From Deroplatys truncata (lineage: Eukaryota > Arthropoda > Insecta > Mantodea > Mantidae), in the NCBI GenBank assembly GCA_030765065.1, contig CM060979.1, positions 17,451,001-17,515,000 of the forward strand: 64,000 nt of DNA. The letters run 5' to 3'. Positions 21,816 through 32,171 of this stretch are shown one piece after another (the first letter of the stretch is position 1; each line of letters starts with the position of its first letter). Made by a program: the position numbers and the translations under genes. Below the pieces are notes generated by a model, which did no database searches, had not been told where the DNA came from, and saw only the letters and a program-made list of their open reading frames with translations.

Positions 21816-23690
21816 TTAGATAGAAAAATCTGATGGGTTACATTCACATGATTCTCTCTAACCTCCTTCGTTTATCAGTAAGTAAACAGATTATTCTACT
21901 TCATTTTAATCCAGATAAACCTGTGCAGAAATAGCTATATTACACATTTAATTATATATATATATATATATATTGTGGCAGTAATTTATATCACAACAAT
22001 GTAAATGCCAGAGTGATTGTAGTGTAAATAAGCATTATTGTATGACATTGATTTAAGATATTTGTTAATTATAAGCATTGTTAGGAAATACGTTTACACG
22101 GCCTCACTGAAACTGACAATAAGAGTGGAAAACAATGAGCGAGGGGGTGAGTTGAATATTAATTAGAAGAGACAAACAAATGAGGTCAGATTGGCGCGCT
22201 TTTCTTAGAAATGGCGGGAATTTCTTCCCTAGAGCATATGTTTTCGTAATTTTTGATTGGATATAAAAATAGACGCTAATGTTGGCGCGTTTTATTAACC
22301 AATAGCAGCTCGGTTATAATCTTTAGGCATATTGGGGTGTGGGAGTATAAAAAGCTAAAGCCAGAGGCAAGTATTGCCCAGTTCAACAAAATCATCCACG
22401 CGTTACACGTCGCTGAGGCCAACAGAATCATTCAGAAGTTAAACGTCGCTCAGTTCATCAGAATCATTCGTGGGTTATACGTCACAAAGTTTAAGAGAAT
22501 CGTCGCGCAATCCTACAAAATCTCTCGCGTCGTAAAGTTAGTTTAAATGTGAAATACGCGAATTAATAAAGTGCGGCAAATAAGTGATTAAAATAACATT
22601 AGAAAACATAACAGTTTCAGTCTGGCGTGTATCAAAAGAAAATGTGAAATGAATAAAGTGTGACGGCAATAAAAGTGTAAAAACAAATTCTTTTATCAGG
22701 GTTATCTTTTAGTAAAAACTCCTTTCCGTTTACACACCCTGTTTAAGAGATATGCTCGACTGAGAAATAATAGCTAGCCGGAGGACAATGAACCCAACAT
22801 TTAAAGTAGTAAAACAATAACAGGCGCTCAGAAATAAGATAACACGACGTGACCGCGACAAATTGGCTTCCATACGTAGGGCATATAAACATGAAGCATC
22901 TTCCAACTACCAAATACCCACAAATATTCCACTTCAATATATATATATATATATATACATACACACACACACACAAAGGGAATAGCAACAGTCAAATGTT
23001 TAAGAACTGGACGCTATATGCTGGCCTTAATATTCCATACTGTTTCCATGACATCGTGAGAAACAACTGAATGTCGACAGGAATTTGAAAGGATAAGAAG
23101 AAAGTGTTGAACAATTCGAACCATTAACAACGGATGTCTCATAAATGGCTTATGCTACAATAAACTAGATATAAATTGCGTTTTTTTAAGAGATCCAATT
23201 TTTTATTTATTTATTTATTTATTTTTTGTGAAGTACATTTTTCGTCATTCGTTTACCAGTTATATAAGTTTATATAAAATTCCTTTCGATGAAGTCAACT
23301 TCACAAACTCTTCCCAGAAAATTCAAAATATACGGTTTATATGTCATGGAAGTATCTTTAATATATGGTATTTTAAACAAAATTGTTAGTCATTTTTCAG
23401 AAAATAATAAATTTCGTAAATCTTCCATGTTATGGGTAATTTTGGATGGGATAATTTTCTTGAGATTTTTTCTCTGGCATCTTGGGAAGATGCTGAACTT
23501 AAACACCAAGTTATGCGACCTTTCGTTCTTGAGTTATGTTGTTACGAAGACAGACGGAACTTTTTCAAAAAACTTTTTTGGATTTAGGGGACCTCAAAAC
23601 ATGTATTTCCAGTGGAATATCGCTAATGAATTTTTGGGTGAAGTGCAATACGTTCTCTACCTGCTATGTCCGCGGTATAGAATGTAAAAA
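21816..23690 (+). repeat. Old family A element split by LTR C1
   Basis: M1 starts at 21820 (GAAAAATCTGATGGGTTAC) and reaches an AT dinucleotide tract. The LTR at 21974-22936 interrupts that tract. M1 resumes at 22937 with ATATATAT...CACACAAAGGGAATAGC, then M2 runs to the TTTTTGGGTGAAGTGCAATA tail near 23690. Confidence 0.7.
21974..22936 (+). mobile_element. Solo LTR, family C copy 1, inserted in an (AT)n tract
   Basis: 963 bp beginning TGTGGCAGTAATTT and ending CCACTTCA, with ATAT on both sides inside an AT microsatellite. Promoter landmarks: a CCAAT box (22298-22304), TATA box GAGTATAAAAAG (about 22343) and AATAAA in GGCAATAAAAGTG (about 22668). Downstream of the TATA box are about four 36-bp tandem units with AGTTCA.CA.AATCATTC and ACGTCGC cores (22378-22530); these create a short open frame that is not a gene. 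PBS-like motifs lie near the 3' end (CAGGCGCTCAG at 22819; AATTGGCTTCCATACGTAGG at 22860). Confidence 0.8.
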
Positions 23691-24200
23691 TAGTAGGTAT
23701 ATTAGGATACAAAACGAGCCGAAGTTTTATATAATGGAATAGGAGTACTTAATCACTCTCAGTTTTTTACCTCTTGGATCTCCTTTTTTAGAATTATTCT
23801 TAGAGATATACAGATAAAAGTTCTAAGATAAGAATTTTGGGCCTATATTTGTGCCTTGTTCATCTGATGACTAACCGTCAGTGTCCACCGTCTGTGTTGA
23901 CCTATGCAGTAAGCACGGGCGTTAAAAACAGCGCGGTCGTTTAAAGGTGAGGCCAGCTATACGCGTATCACGCTCTACTGCAGTGACCTGGGTACTTTTG
24001 CGATGCCCAACTCGCGGCGCATGACGCAGTCAAGGTTATCTTTATCGGCTGCCCTTCAGTCGCTGCTTTGTGTTCGTACTGTACATCATGCATCTGAAAG
24101 GTGAAACTTTATTCACATCTGTGTTGTGTGTGACTTGCTTAATATTGTTAATGTCTTGTTATTAATCCACTGTAATGCTTCTTCTTCTTCTTCTTCTTCT

Positions 24201-24560
24201 TCAGGCATTAGACCTCACGATCTGTTGCGCCTCATTCGTCCGACCATCTTCTCTTTCCCCTCTCGGCTTGTACTTTAGAATCTTCTTTGGCATTCTTTCA
24301 TTACCCATTGTATTAACGTGGTCTTCCCATGTCTGTCTATAATCAGCTATTTTATCACTTAATTCATATATTTCCAGACAATTACCAATGTCTTCATTGT
24401 ATAATCTATCTATTTTTGTGACTCCTAGACATCCTCTCAAAAATTTCATCTCTACTGTTTGTATCCTTCTACGTGTTTTTGTATCAAGGGTCCAAGTCTC
24501 ACTGCCATATAATACACATGGTACCGCCATCCTTTTGTAAAATTTCATGTGTGTGTCCCT
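24201..24560 (-). pseudogene. LINE reverse transcriptase, C-terminal end
   Basis: About 119 residues of the region behind the reverse transcriptase domain of a non-LTR retrotransposon ORF2. The visible signature is MKFYKRMAVPCVLYGSETWT followed by RRRIQTVEMKFLRGCLGV, then DYRQTWEDHVNTMGNERMPK and a basic tail. In family members this follows the RT thumb. The coding sequence is interrupted upstream by the LTR at 24561 and continues for a few codons at 25460-25474 (SRDTH bridging), where the element is truncated. The catalytic YxDD region is not present, so the copy was dead on arrival. It ends at TGA 24201-24203, which overlaps the start of the trinucleotide tail. Confidence 0.85.
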
Positions 24561-25459
24561 TGAGGCAGTATTTTTAACACTTAAATGAATTCAGTCAAAT
24601 TATATAATATATATGTATACAAAGCAATATGTGTATGTAACAATATACAAAAAGTGTATATTACAGTCATTGTAAATGTTTATATTATTGTATCCATGTG
24701 TAATAATGTTATGTGAATGTATTACGTAATTTAATAATGTAGGAGCTTTGAGAATAATAGGTTAAAAGTTGCTAACAATGAGGTAACCTTGAGGCAATAA
24801 TGAATTTGAAAGTTTAAATGCTACTAGTCATTATTGGAGCAACAATAATGTAAACTTTGAGACAGTTTAAAAATAGCCAATCACCAACCAGAAAAAGCTT
24901 TAGTTAAATGAAGGTATTCTATTGGACGAGGATTAGCCAATCAAAAACTGAAATATAGCAAAATTTACAAATCTAGAAGTCAGTTGCTTGTAGACAGTGC
25001 TCATAACTGGACGCGTTGCTTGTAGACAGTGTTACTAATCAGACGCGAGATGTGTCCTCGAGAAATTTAATATGTATTCGTGTGAGAAAAATAGTTTACG
25101 TGTTAAAAGGTGCATGTAATTAATAAAACAAATCTAACAGCTCTCTCTGTATCAGTGAAGTGTTATTTAAAATCGTGTCAAGCATCAATAAAAGGAGTGA
25201 AGTAATATAATCTGTCGCACCACCCTGCCAAGAGAAACATGTCTCTAACAATAGTACTGACGCAGCCGAGGCAAACATAAATATAATATTTAAAGAAACA
25301 GTCAAATTACAAAGTTAATATTTTTAAATTTTGGGACGAAGGCTACCGGGTACCATGCGTGCGGTTGCAACTACTTCAAGTTCGGCTCCCCAACAGTTGA
25401 AATATAATACATCTTCAAACTGACTTTCCATACGTAGCAGGAACAAAACACCTTCTTCA
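24561..25459 (+). mobile_element. Solo LTR, family B copy 2
   Basis: 899 bp, TGAGGCAGTATTTTTAACAC to CACCTTCTTCA, flanked by CCCT (24557-24560 and 25460-25463). CCAAT boxes at about 24875 and 24936; AATAAA at about 25122 and 25188. It splits the LINE open frame, whose reading continues across the site when the LTR and one CCCT are disregarded. In copies with more 3' sequence the next bases would be AATTGGCGCCC, a PBS motif, as expected immediately after an LTR. Confidence 0.9.
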
Positions 25460-25485
25460 CCCTGCTGACCGTACATCCACTGCAA

Positions 25486-25905
25486 TGCCTGCCGATAAAT
25501 TCACGCTGGAACAAGGAAATTTTATGTACGATACATACGTAAACGCCGAATCATGAAGATAGGTGTGTAGACAGTTTCAGGAGAAATTTCCTGAAATGTG
25601 AGTTGCAGGTAGAGAAACTGCTAGACCTCTGATCGCTAAACGCTAAATCTAAGAAAACGAGATTTTCTAATGGAGGAAAACAAACTGACGAAACTGGTGC
25701 ATCTATTTGTGTGGAAATCTAAAAAATAAAGTTTATAGGAACAATCCCCACACAATAGGCGAACATAAGGCCAATATAAAAGCAAAAATTATGAACATTA
25801 CGCGAGAAGAACTTATGCATGTGAATGAAAATTTCATCCAAAGATGCCAGGAATTTCTTCACACGATGGACACCACTTATAACAAGGCTAATACTCATTA
25901 TAGTG
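25486..25905 (+). pseudogene. Mariner-like transposase remnant: N-terminus fused to C-terminus
   Basis: ATG at 25486 begins MPADKFTLEQGNFMYDTYVN, a DNA-binding N-terminus common in insect mariner-like transposases (typically MPA..YSLEQR.FIYDTY). After about 60 degraded codons the reading jumps to the C-terminal segment CGNLKNKVYRNNPHTIGEHK and ITREELMHVNENFIQRCQEF. In full-length relatives that segment follows the last catalytic D. The whole catalytic core is absent. The same junction is found at 35562-35960, so the deletion predates the spread of these copies. Confidence 0.7.
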
Positions 25906-26030
25906 CATGTTACATCACTAGTAAGTAACGCGGGAATTACGGAACCAAAACCCCCAGTGTAAGCGTGACCTCGCCATAAAACGACTCTGTACTGTTCAGA
26001 AATGTCTTATTGACTTGTGTAGTGCAGGTG

Positions 26031-26810
26031 TGAGGCAGTATTTTATATCATAACATGCTGTGAATGCCAGAGTGATTGTAGTGTAAATTAATATTATTGT
26101 ATGTACAGGATTTTAGATGTTTGTTAGCCATAAGTATTGTTAGGAAATAAGTTTACACGCCTCACTGAAACTGACAATAGAAATGGGTAACAATAAACCG
26201 AGGGGGTGAGTTGTTTATCACTAAGAAGAGACAAACAAATGACGTCAGGGTAGCGTGCCTTTATTAGAAATGGAGCGAATATCTTCCCTAGAGCATATAT
26301 GTTAGTAGTAGTGATTGGCTGACAAAACAGACGCTAAAGTGGGCGCGATTTGGTAACCAATAGCAGCTCTATTATAATGTTTAGGAAATTCGAGGAGGTG
26401 AAGGAGTATATATTCTCGAGCCATAAGCAAGTATCGCGCAGTTCTGAAGAATCTCTCGCGAGGTGCACGTCGCAGACTTAGTTACAAAAATGTAAAGTAC
26501 GCGAAGTAATTGGTACGCAGCACTATAACGACTGTAGTTACATTGAGAAATATCACAGTTTCAGTCAGGCGTGTATAAAGATTAAATATGTGAATTATTA
26601 ATTAAGTGTGACGGCAATAAAAGTGTAGAAGCAAATTATTTTATCAGTGTTATCTTTTAGCAACAACTCCTTTCCGTTTACAAGCCCTGCTTAGAGATAC
26701 TTGCTCGACTGAGTTGTAATAGCTAGCCGGAGGACAAAGAACTCAAATTTAAAATAATAAAACAAGAGGCGCCCAGTAAATAAGATACCACGAGCCAGAG
26801 AACTGCGACA
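26031..26810 (+). mobile_element. Solo LTR, family C copy 2
   Basis: 780 bp, TGAGGCAGTATTTTATATC to GAACTGCGACA, flanked by GGTG (26027-26030 and 26811-26814) inside mariner-like element G1. CCAAT box at about 26358, TATA-like GAGTATATATTC at about 26408, AATAAA in GGCAATAAAAGTG at about 26616. Only one copy of the 36-bp unit that is tandem in C1 is present. A GAGGCGCCCAGTAAATAAG PBS-like motif lies about 45 bp inside the 3' end. Confidence 0.9.
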
Positions 26811-27336
26811 GGTGTTACCAACTTCAGAAGAGTTGCTGCAAAATACTAACGCTTTAAGCAACAAAAAGTCCTTGTTACTCTTCAGCACAGAATTTGCAGC
26901 AAACCAAGTTGAAGTCATGTGCAAACACATTCAACAATGATTGTTCAGCTCATTGGAGCCGAATGCACATTCAACAGGTTGAAAGTGTGTACATAATGGC
27001 GAGGTAGTTCAGGTTTCGCTATTTACTATTCTCTTCCAAGCAGGGTGAGCGGCAATAAAGCATGTTATGTCAAAAACTATTCGAGACTGAAAATGGAAGC
27101 AAACGATACATGTAAATCAACTGTTACATACGTAGTTCAACATCTCACCACATACTCTCAGCATCCTTCGCTCATTGACTGTAGTTTAAAACTACTTAAT
27201 ACTGGAATTCTGGTAGAGTTTGCCATTTTTACCTCCTCTGTCACATCCACATGGCAGAGGCAGAGGAGGTATTGTACTTCAGCTCGTACTTAATGTATGA
27301 TTTCAATAGAGATATAAGATTTGAGGCCCAGAATCT

Positions 27337-28148
27337 AAAAAAATCTGATGTGTTGCACTCACATGAGTTTCTCTACTCTTGTACAAACTATTTTTACAAA
27401 CGCTTATTCTCCATATGCTTCATGTTAATCGAGATGTTAATCTTATTGGTAATTTTCTTGTAGATGCAAGGGGAATTGGTAGGCTTTAAGCGATAGTCAA
27501 ATATTTTAAACGCTGGTTGCTATGTGGAGCATTCCATTCTCTTTGCATGTCCAGGACATAAAATAAAATGAATAACGAATTTGAGAAAAAGTATAAGTAT
27601 TGGAAAATTTAAGAGAATAACAAGCAATATCTCGAAAATGGTTCGCTCAACAAAAAAAATGTATTTGACATAAATTGTGCATTTTAACGCCGTCTACATT
27701 TTTTGTGTAGTAAAATTTTGTCTATCTCTTATGGTTTACCAGTTATTCAAACGTCGTTCACAATGAAGAATAATTCTGGAGACACTTTCGAGATATACAT
27801 TGTCATGAAAATATCTTATACATATTATATTTTAATCAAAATCTTTAGCACCATTTTTGAGAAAATTAAAATTTTCGAAAAATGTTCCATGTAAAGGGTA
27901 GTCTGGGATGGGGGGATTTTCTTGAAAACCTTCGTGTCGCATCTCTGGAAGATACTGAACCTAAATACCAGTTTGGTGTTTATCCGACTGTTCGTTTCTG
28001 AGTTATGCTCTTCACAGACAGACACACACACACGGACATGTTTCCAAAACTGCTCTTTTTGGATTCAGGGGGTCTCAAAGCATATCGAATTTTTGGGTGG
28101 AGTACAATACCTCCCCTACTTACTATACGTAGTAGAGAAAGTAAAAAC
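27337..28148 (+). repeat. Family A element (M1+M2)
   Basis: M1 (27337-27560) and M2 (27560-28148), young subfamily. The tail lacks about 20 bp between AAAGCATATCGAATTTTTGGG and the usual GTATTTCCGGTGAAATCTCG, and the CA tract is short. 27235-27335 just upstream is a degraded M2 tail on the other strand. Confidence 0.8.
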
Positions 28149-28149
28149 A

Positions 28150-28169
28150 GATCCGAGTGAGAGAGAGAG

Positions 28170-28205
<36 letters not shown>

Positions 28206-28606
28206 CGCGCGTCTGCCGTTCTATAAACAGCATAATTCAAAAGCGAAAACGCTATTGTTGCCTTTGTAACAAGACTAATGGTCTAATTCATAGTCGTCGC
28301 TTATTTTAAAGAAGTCCTTAAGCAGCGATTTTAAATACACAGACGCTACTCTTTCAGACGAATAAGGAAATGCTTATTCATATAAGGAAGCTCTGACCTC
28401 CGGTTATACCCAATAAGGAGAGCCGACGCCCTCTCGCATCAACTGCCTACAACGGAGGTTAACGATAACAGCGATTTCGTGGAGTATACGAAATTGTACT
28501 GCGCATTAATAAATGTATTTGCGTGATTTGCAGAATTCACTTGAAACGTACAAAGATGCTGAATTTAAGAAGAGATGTAGGTTTACCAAATCCGCTGTTG
28601 TAATAA
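28150..28606. other. GT/GA microsatellite and unassigned sequence
   Basis: 28158-28204 is a GA tract followed by a pure GT tract of about 15 repeats. The rest to 28606 shows no open frame or repeat that I recognise. Confidence 0.5.
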
Positions 28607-28608
28607 TA

Positions 28609-29361
28609 CAGGGAGAGCCAAAAAACTACGAACCGCCCGCGCGGTGTTTTTCCTGTACGCGTCCTCGGCCCTCGTTGCCGTCTGCCCTTATCATAGAAAG
28701 GCGCGGATGAAACCATACATTTTTAAAACTACTTTTAAAGGTTTTACTTACCAACTTTATGAAACGAAATGATGAAACTGGCCTCCGTCGTTCTCCATAC
28801 ATTTTTGGCACCTCTTTAGGAAACTATCCATCACTCGCCAAATTTTTTCGAGTCAACAGAATTAACAAGCAGGGAGCGTGATTTTGCCTTTCTTCAACAA
28901 GACTTTGCAACAGCTTATACGGCCAATATTTCGATGAGAAAAATTGAGAGTGTGTTTGAGGACAGACTTATTAGTATAGATTTGTCGCCTCCTCGGTCCC
29001 CCGACTTGACGATTTCTATCTCTGGGGTAACTTAAAACAAAGTATACAAGACAAACCCACACAACCTGGAAGAATTAAAACAAAATATCCGTCAGGAAAT
29101 TGCCACCATTTCTCAACTTGAACTACGGCGAGTGATGGATAGTTTCCTTAAGATGTGCCAAAAATGTATGGACAACGACGGTAGCCAGTTTCAGCATTTC
29201 CTTTCATAAAGTTGGTAAGTAGAATCTTTAAAACTAGTTTTATAAATGTTGTATGGTTTCATCCGCGCCTTTCTATGATAGCGGCACACGGCAGCGAGCG
29301 CCGAGGACGCTGACAGGAAAAACACCGCGCAGCCGGTTCGTAGTTTTTTTGGCTCACCCTG
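28609..29361 (+). mobile_element. Fold-back mariner derivative with TIRs over 200 bp
   Basis: Flanked by TA (28607-28608 and 29362-29363). Ends begin CAGGG(A/T)GAGCCAAAAAA. The left arm (28609 to about 28835) is the inverted counterpart of about 29125-29361, with roughly 90% similarity by eye, some small indels, and shared TCTTTCATAAAGTTGGTAAG-like and AACTATCCATCACTCGCC blocks. The right arm includes the 3' end of a transposase gene, so the left arm carries an antisense copy of it. Confidence 0.85.
28895..29207 (+). pseudogene. Mariner-like transposase, C-terminal third only
   Basis: Visible pieces are QQDFATAYTANISMRK (position of the second catalytic D, normally QQDGA.AHTA), PPRSPDLTISISG (normally SPDL..DF.LWG; the third D is lost through a small deletion), then NKVYKTNPHNLEELKQNIRQ and RRVMDSFLKMCQKCM to the stop near 29207. 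The DNA-binding domain and first catalytic D are missing. The last 27 or so codons lie in the right inverted arm. Dead element; mobilisation would need a transposase supplied elsewhere. Confidence 0.75.
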
Positions 29362-29363
29362 TA

Positions 29364-30234
29364 TAATCTAATGCCTCTGCTAAACAACGTAACCTTAACA
29401 CAAGTTATTAAGTCGCAAGGTGAGACTGGCTTACTTGAAAAGATAATGCATAGCATTTCAGTGCTATAACACAATCCATATGCTTTCTGTTCAGACGTTT
29501 TTCCACTTATGTTGTCCAAAATCCTTAGGTCCTTAGAAAACGTGATTCCGCTGCATTTATTCAGAATTAGTTAATAAAATGCGAAAATATTTCTGCAATA
29601 GATAAAGTACATCTCTCCAGTGCTTTTCTCGATCAAATTGTCTATTTTTCATAATCATTACGAGTGCAATGAATCACTTAAGTCACACGTCTTTACCATT
29701 AATTCACAAATATACGATGGGTTACCCCAATCTTGAACAGGGGTTTACCTATTTCGCACGTAAAACCTTTTCAAGCAAACATTGTACGTTATTGGCTACT
29801 TTGCTATTCTGTTTGTGCTAGATGGTGTAGTAATTGCATTTGTGATTTGCTTCCATGCATGCACATACACAGTGCGCATATTGTAAATACTTCTAGCTAC
29901 TAACACTTTACGCTAGAAAGTCAGTCCACGAGTAAATACCACTTGAGGCCAGTGCATCACACAGCGTCCGATTGCCTGCATACTACGATGTCTTTGTATC
30001 TTAGCACCAACTCTTTTAGTTGGTTTCTTTCCTGCTCGCTGAATTTACAATCTACTTGATTTTAAACTGAAGTTGACCAATTAATAAATGTACCATTTAA
30101 AACTCGCAAACTTCTACCCCGTGCTCAACAGTTGTAAACAAAACAACAAGAAATGAAAATGGCGGCTGGCTATGTGGTCGCCTGCATATTCGTTTACGCA
30201 TTAATTCGCGCAGCCGAGTGGCTGTGAAACAACT
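29364..30234. other. Unassigned interval
   Basis: AT-rich, no open frame longer than about 70 codons in a plausible context, no recognised repeat. 30160-30234 is somewhat GC-richer and ends in the AACT target of the next LTR. Confidence 0.4.
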
Positions 30235-31149
30235 TGAGGCCGTATTTATAACATTTAAATGATTTTCAGCCAAATTATATAATATTTAAATTCAATAACA
30301 GCCCACCTTGAAGCAATATGTGTATGTAATAATTTGTAAAATGTACATATTACAGTCATTGCAAATGTTTATATTATTGTATCCATGTTTAATATTATGT
30401 GAATGTATTACGTAATTTAATAATGTAGGAGCTGTGAGAATAATAAGTTAAAAGTTGCTAACAATGAGTAACAATGAGGTAACCTTGAGTCGATAATGAG
30501 TAAGAAAGTCTAACAGTAATACTTGTGATTCTTGGAGTGACAATAACGTAATTTTTTAGACAGTTTAAAAATGGCCAATCAACAACCAGAAAAAGCTTTA
30601 GTTAAATGAAGGTATTCTATTGGAGTAGGATTAGCCAATCAGAAACTGAAAAGGAGAAAAGTTTACAAATTTAGAGTTCAGTTGCCTGCAGACAGCGTTA
30701 CTAACCAGACGCAAAAAGTGTCCTCATGAAATATATGTATTTGTGTGAGACGAAAAATAAGTTTACGTGTTAAAAAGTGCAATTAATTAATTAAAGAATC
30801 TCACAGCTCTCTATATCAGTGAAGTGTTATTTAAATCGTATCAAGTATTAATAAAAGGAGTGTAGTAAAATTATAATCTGTGTAAGCCTACATTCTTGTC
30901 GCATCACAACCCTGATAAGAGAAACGTGTCTCTAACTATAATACTGATGCAGCCGAGGCAAACATAAATATATAATATTTAAAGAACTAGACAAATTACA
31001 AAGATAATATTTTTTTTAAACTTGGGCTAAGGCTACCGGAAACTGTTTACTATACGTGCGGTTGCAAAGTTCGGTTCCCCAACAGTCGAAATACGATACA
31101 CCTTTCTCAAATTGGCTTTCCATACGTGGGACAGAAATTACCTTTATCA
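30235..31149 (+). mobile_element. Solo LTR, family B copy 3
   Basis: 915 bp, TGAGGCCGTATTTATAACAT to ACCTTTATCA, flanked by AACT (30231-30234 and 31150-31153). CCAAT boxes at about 30574 and 30632, AATAAA at about 30851. The 3' end falls at the same PBS-like step as copy 2. Family A sequence follows directly; the left flank is not family A. Confidence 0.85.
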
Positions 31150-31160
31150 AACTGTTCACA

Positions 31161-31218
<58 letters not shown>

Positions 31219-31362
31219 TACACACACGGACATGTTTCCAAAAAGACTTTTTTTGGATTCAGGGGTCTCAAAGCATGTATTTCCGGTGAAATCTTGGTAT
31301 CGAAGTTTTGGGTGGAATACAATACTTCCCCTACTTACTATACGTAGTACAGAAAGTAAGAA
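31150..31362 (+). repeat. Family A M2 tail with a long CA tract
   Basis: Begins at CTGTTCACAGACACAC; CA repeat 31161-31216 of about 28 units, the purest in the window; ends ACTATACGTAGTACAGAAAGTA. The frames of both strands are open across the repeat only because CA/GT codons contain no stops. Confidence 0.85.
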
Positions 31363-32169
31363 GTTTACAATTCTACACAAAGGAACAAAACAGAGAAATG
31401 CTGAATTCTAATCATCAAAGTTTTGCCACATTAATCTTTGATCTTCGCTAAGGAATATAACCAATCAGTGTTTTGAAATGCTGCAGTATTGCAGCACAGC
31501 ATTTGAAGTTCTTGGCAGATCTTATTCGCCTCTAGCCGACTGATGCTAGCAGTGGGAGTCAGATAATATATGAAGCATCTGCCGGTGTCAACGTGTAATT
31601 AAAATGCCCCCGAATGAACTTACAAGCGACCCGCTTCCCCTTGTGCTTCCGCCAAACATGTCGGCATTATCGACGAATTGTCGAGACGTTAATCTCACCG
31701 AGTCCTCCTCCCCTTGCTGCGATATGGTCAGTCAATATGGAAGAGGGTAGAGAAGAGCGGAGGGCAAATCCCCGAGTTCACTCCCAGTAATTGGCTCCCT
31801 CGGGACCGTCCTCGCGCTGCGTCCTGACACAAATCAAATCACCAGAAGTGTCCAAGGTGTTGGCTTCCCGCTCACGCTTCAAATCGTTATCATCAATCGA
31901 AAAAGGACAGAGATATAAAATGTGGAGGTAGCTAAGGAAATGTGACCTTTTCTCCGTGCTGCCTATAACGGTGACATATGAGCAAGAAGTACTTCACTAT
32001 TCGGGGGGGGGGTTAACGACAGTCGAATTTGGGGAGTATGGATGACCTACGATTTTCCGAAATAAAAATCGTATATATAATATTCTTCATAAAGTATTTA
32101 CAAGAAGCACTATGTTCTTTTATTATGCGTTTATAACTTACGGAGGCAAATTTTTTGGGTTAATATACA
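31363..32169. other. Unassigned interval
   Basis: 31570-31890 is GC-richer than its surroundings, and a run of ten G is at about 32004. No open frame of note, no recognisable repeat termini. 32040-32165 is AT-rich. Confidence 0.4.
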
Positions 32170-32171
32170 TA

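Larger units (their letters stand above)
24179..25474 (-). mobile_element. 5'-truncated LINE with (GAA)n tail
   Basis: On the minus strand the element ends in seven or eight GAA/AAG triplets (24179-24203) and is truncated 5' at 25474. The 14-bp repeat ATCCACTG(T/C)AATGC (24165-24178 and 25475-25488; one mismatch) is its target duplication. A family B LTR interrupts it. The stop codon abuts the triplet tail, so there is essentially no 3' UTR; RTE-clade LINEs show such ends. The clade call is inference. Confidence 0.8.
23916..27038 (+). mobile_element. Internally deleted mariner-like element G1, carrying a LINE and two LTRs
   Basis: Host pieces 23916-24178, 25475-26030 and 26811-27038 align in order with the uninterrupted copy at 35281-36372. 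Shared landmarks include GTGCGGTCGTTT/GCGCGGTCGTTT at the 5' end, CCACTACAATGCCTGCCGA at the coding start and AACAGGTTGAAA.TGTGT at the 3' end. Insertions are a LINE fragment (14-bp duplication) and an LTR (GGTG duplication). I could not identify TIRs, so the outer limits are where similarity between copies ends. Confidence 0.75.

Noticed and set aside
22337-22546. 70-codon frame with repeated N(R/K)II motifs
   Set aside because: Lies in the LTR C1 leader and arises from the 36-bp tandem repeat; absent from LTR C2.
27995-28240. Candidate small proteins around the GT tract
   Set aside because: Frames on both strands pass through the microsatellite and family A; not conserved in sister copies.
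31016-31411. Open frames made of threonine/histidine or cysteine/valine repeats
   Set aside because: These are the CA/GT microsatellite of family A read in different frames; the same happens at 4.4, 28.2, 39.1, 47.3, 47.9, 49.2 and 49.7 kb.
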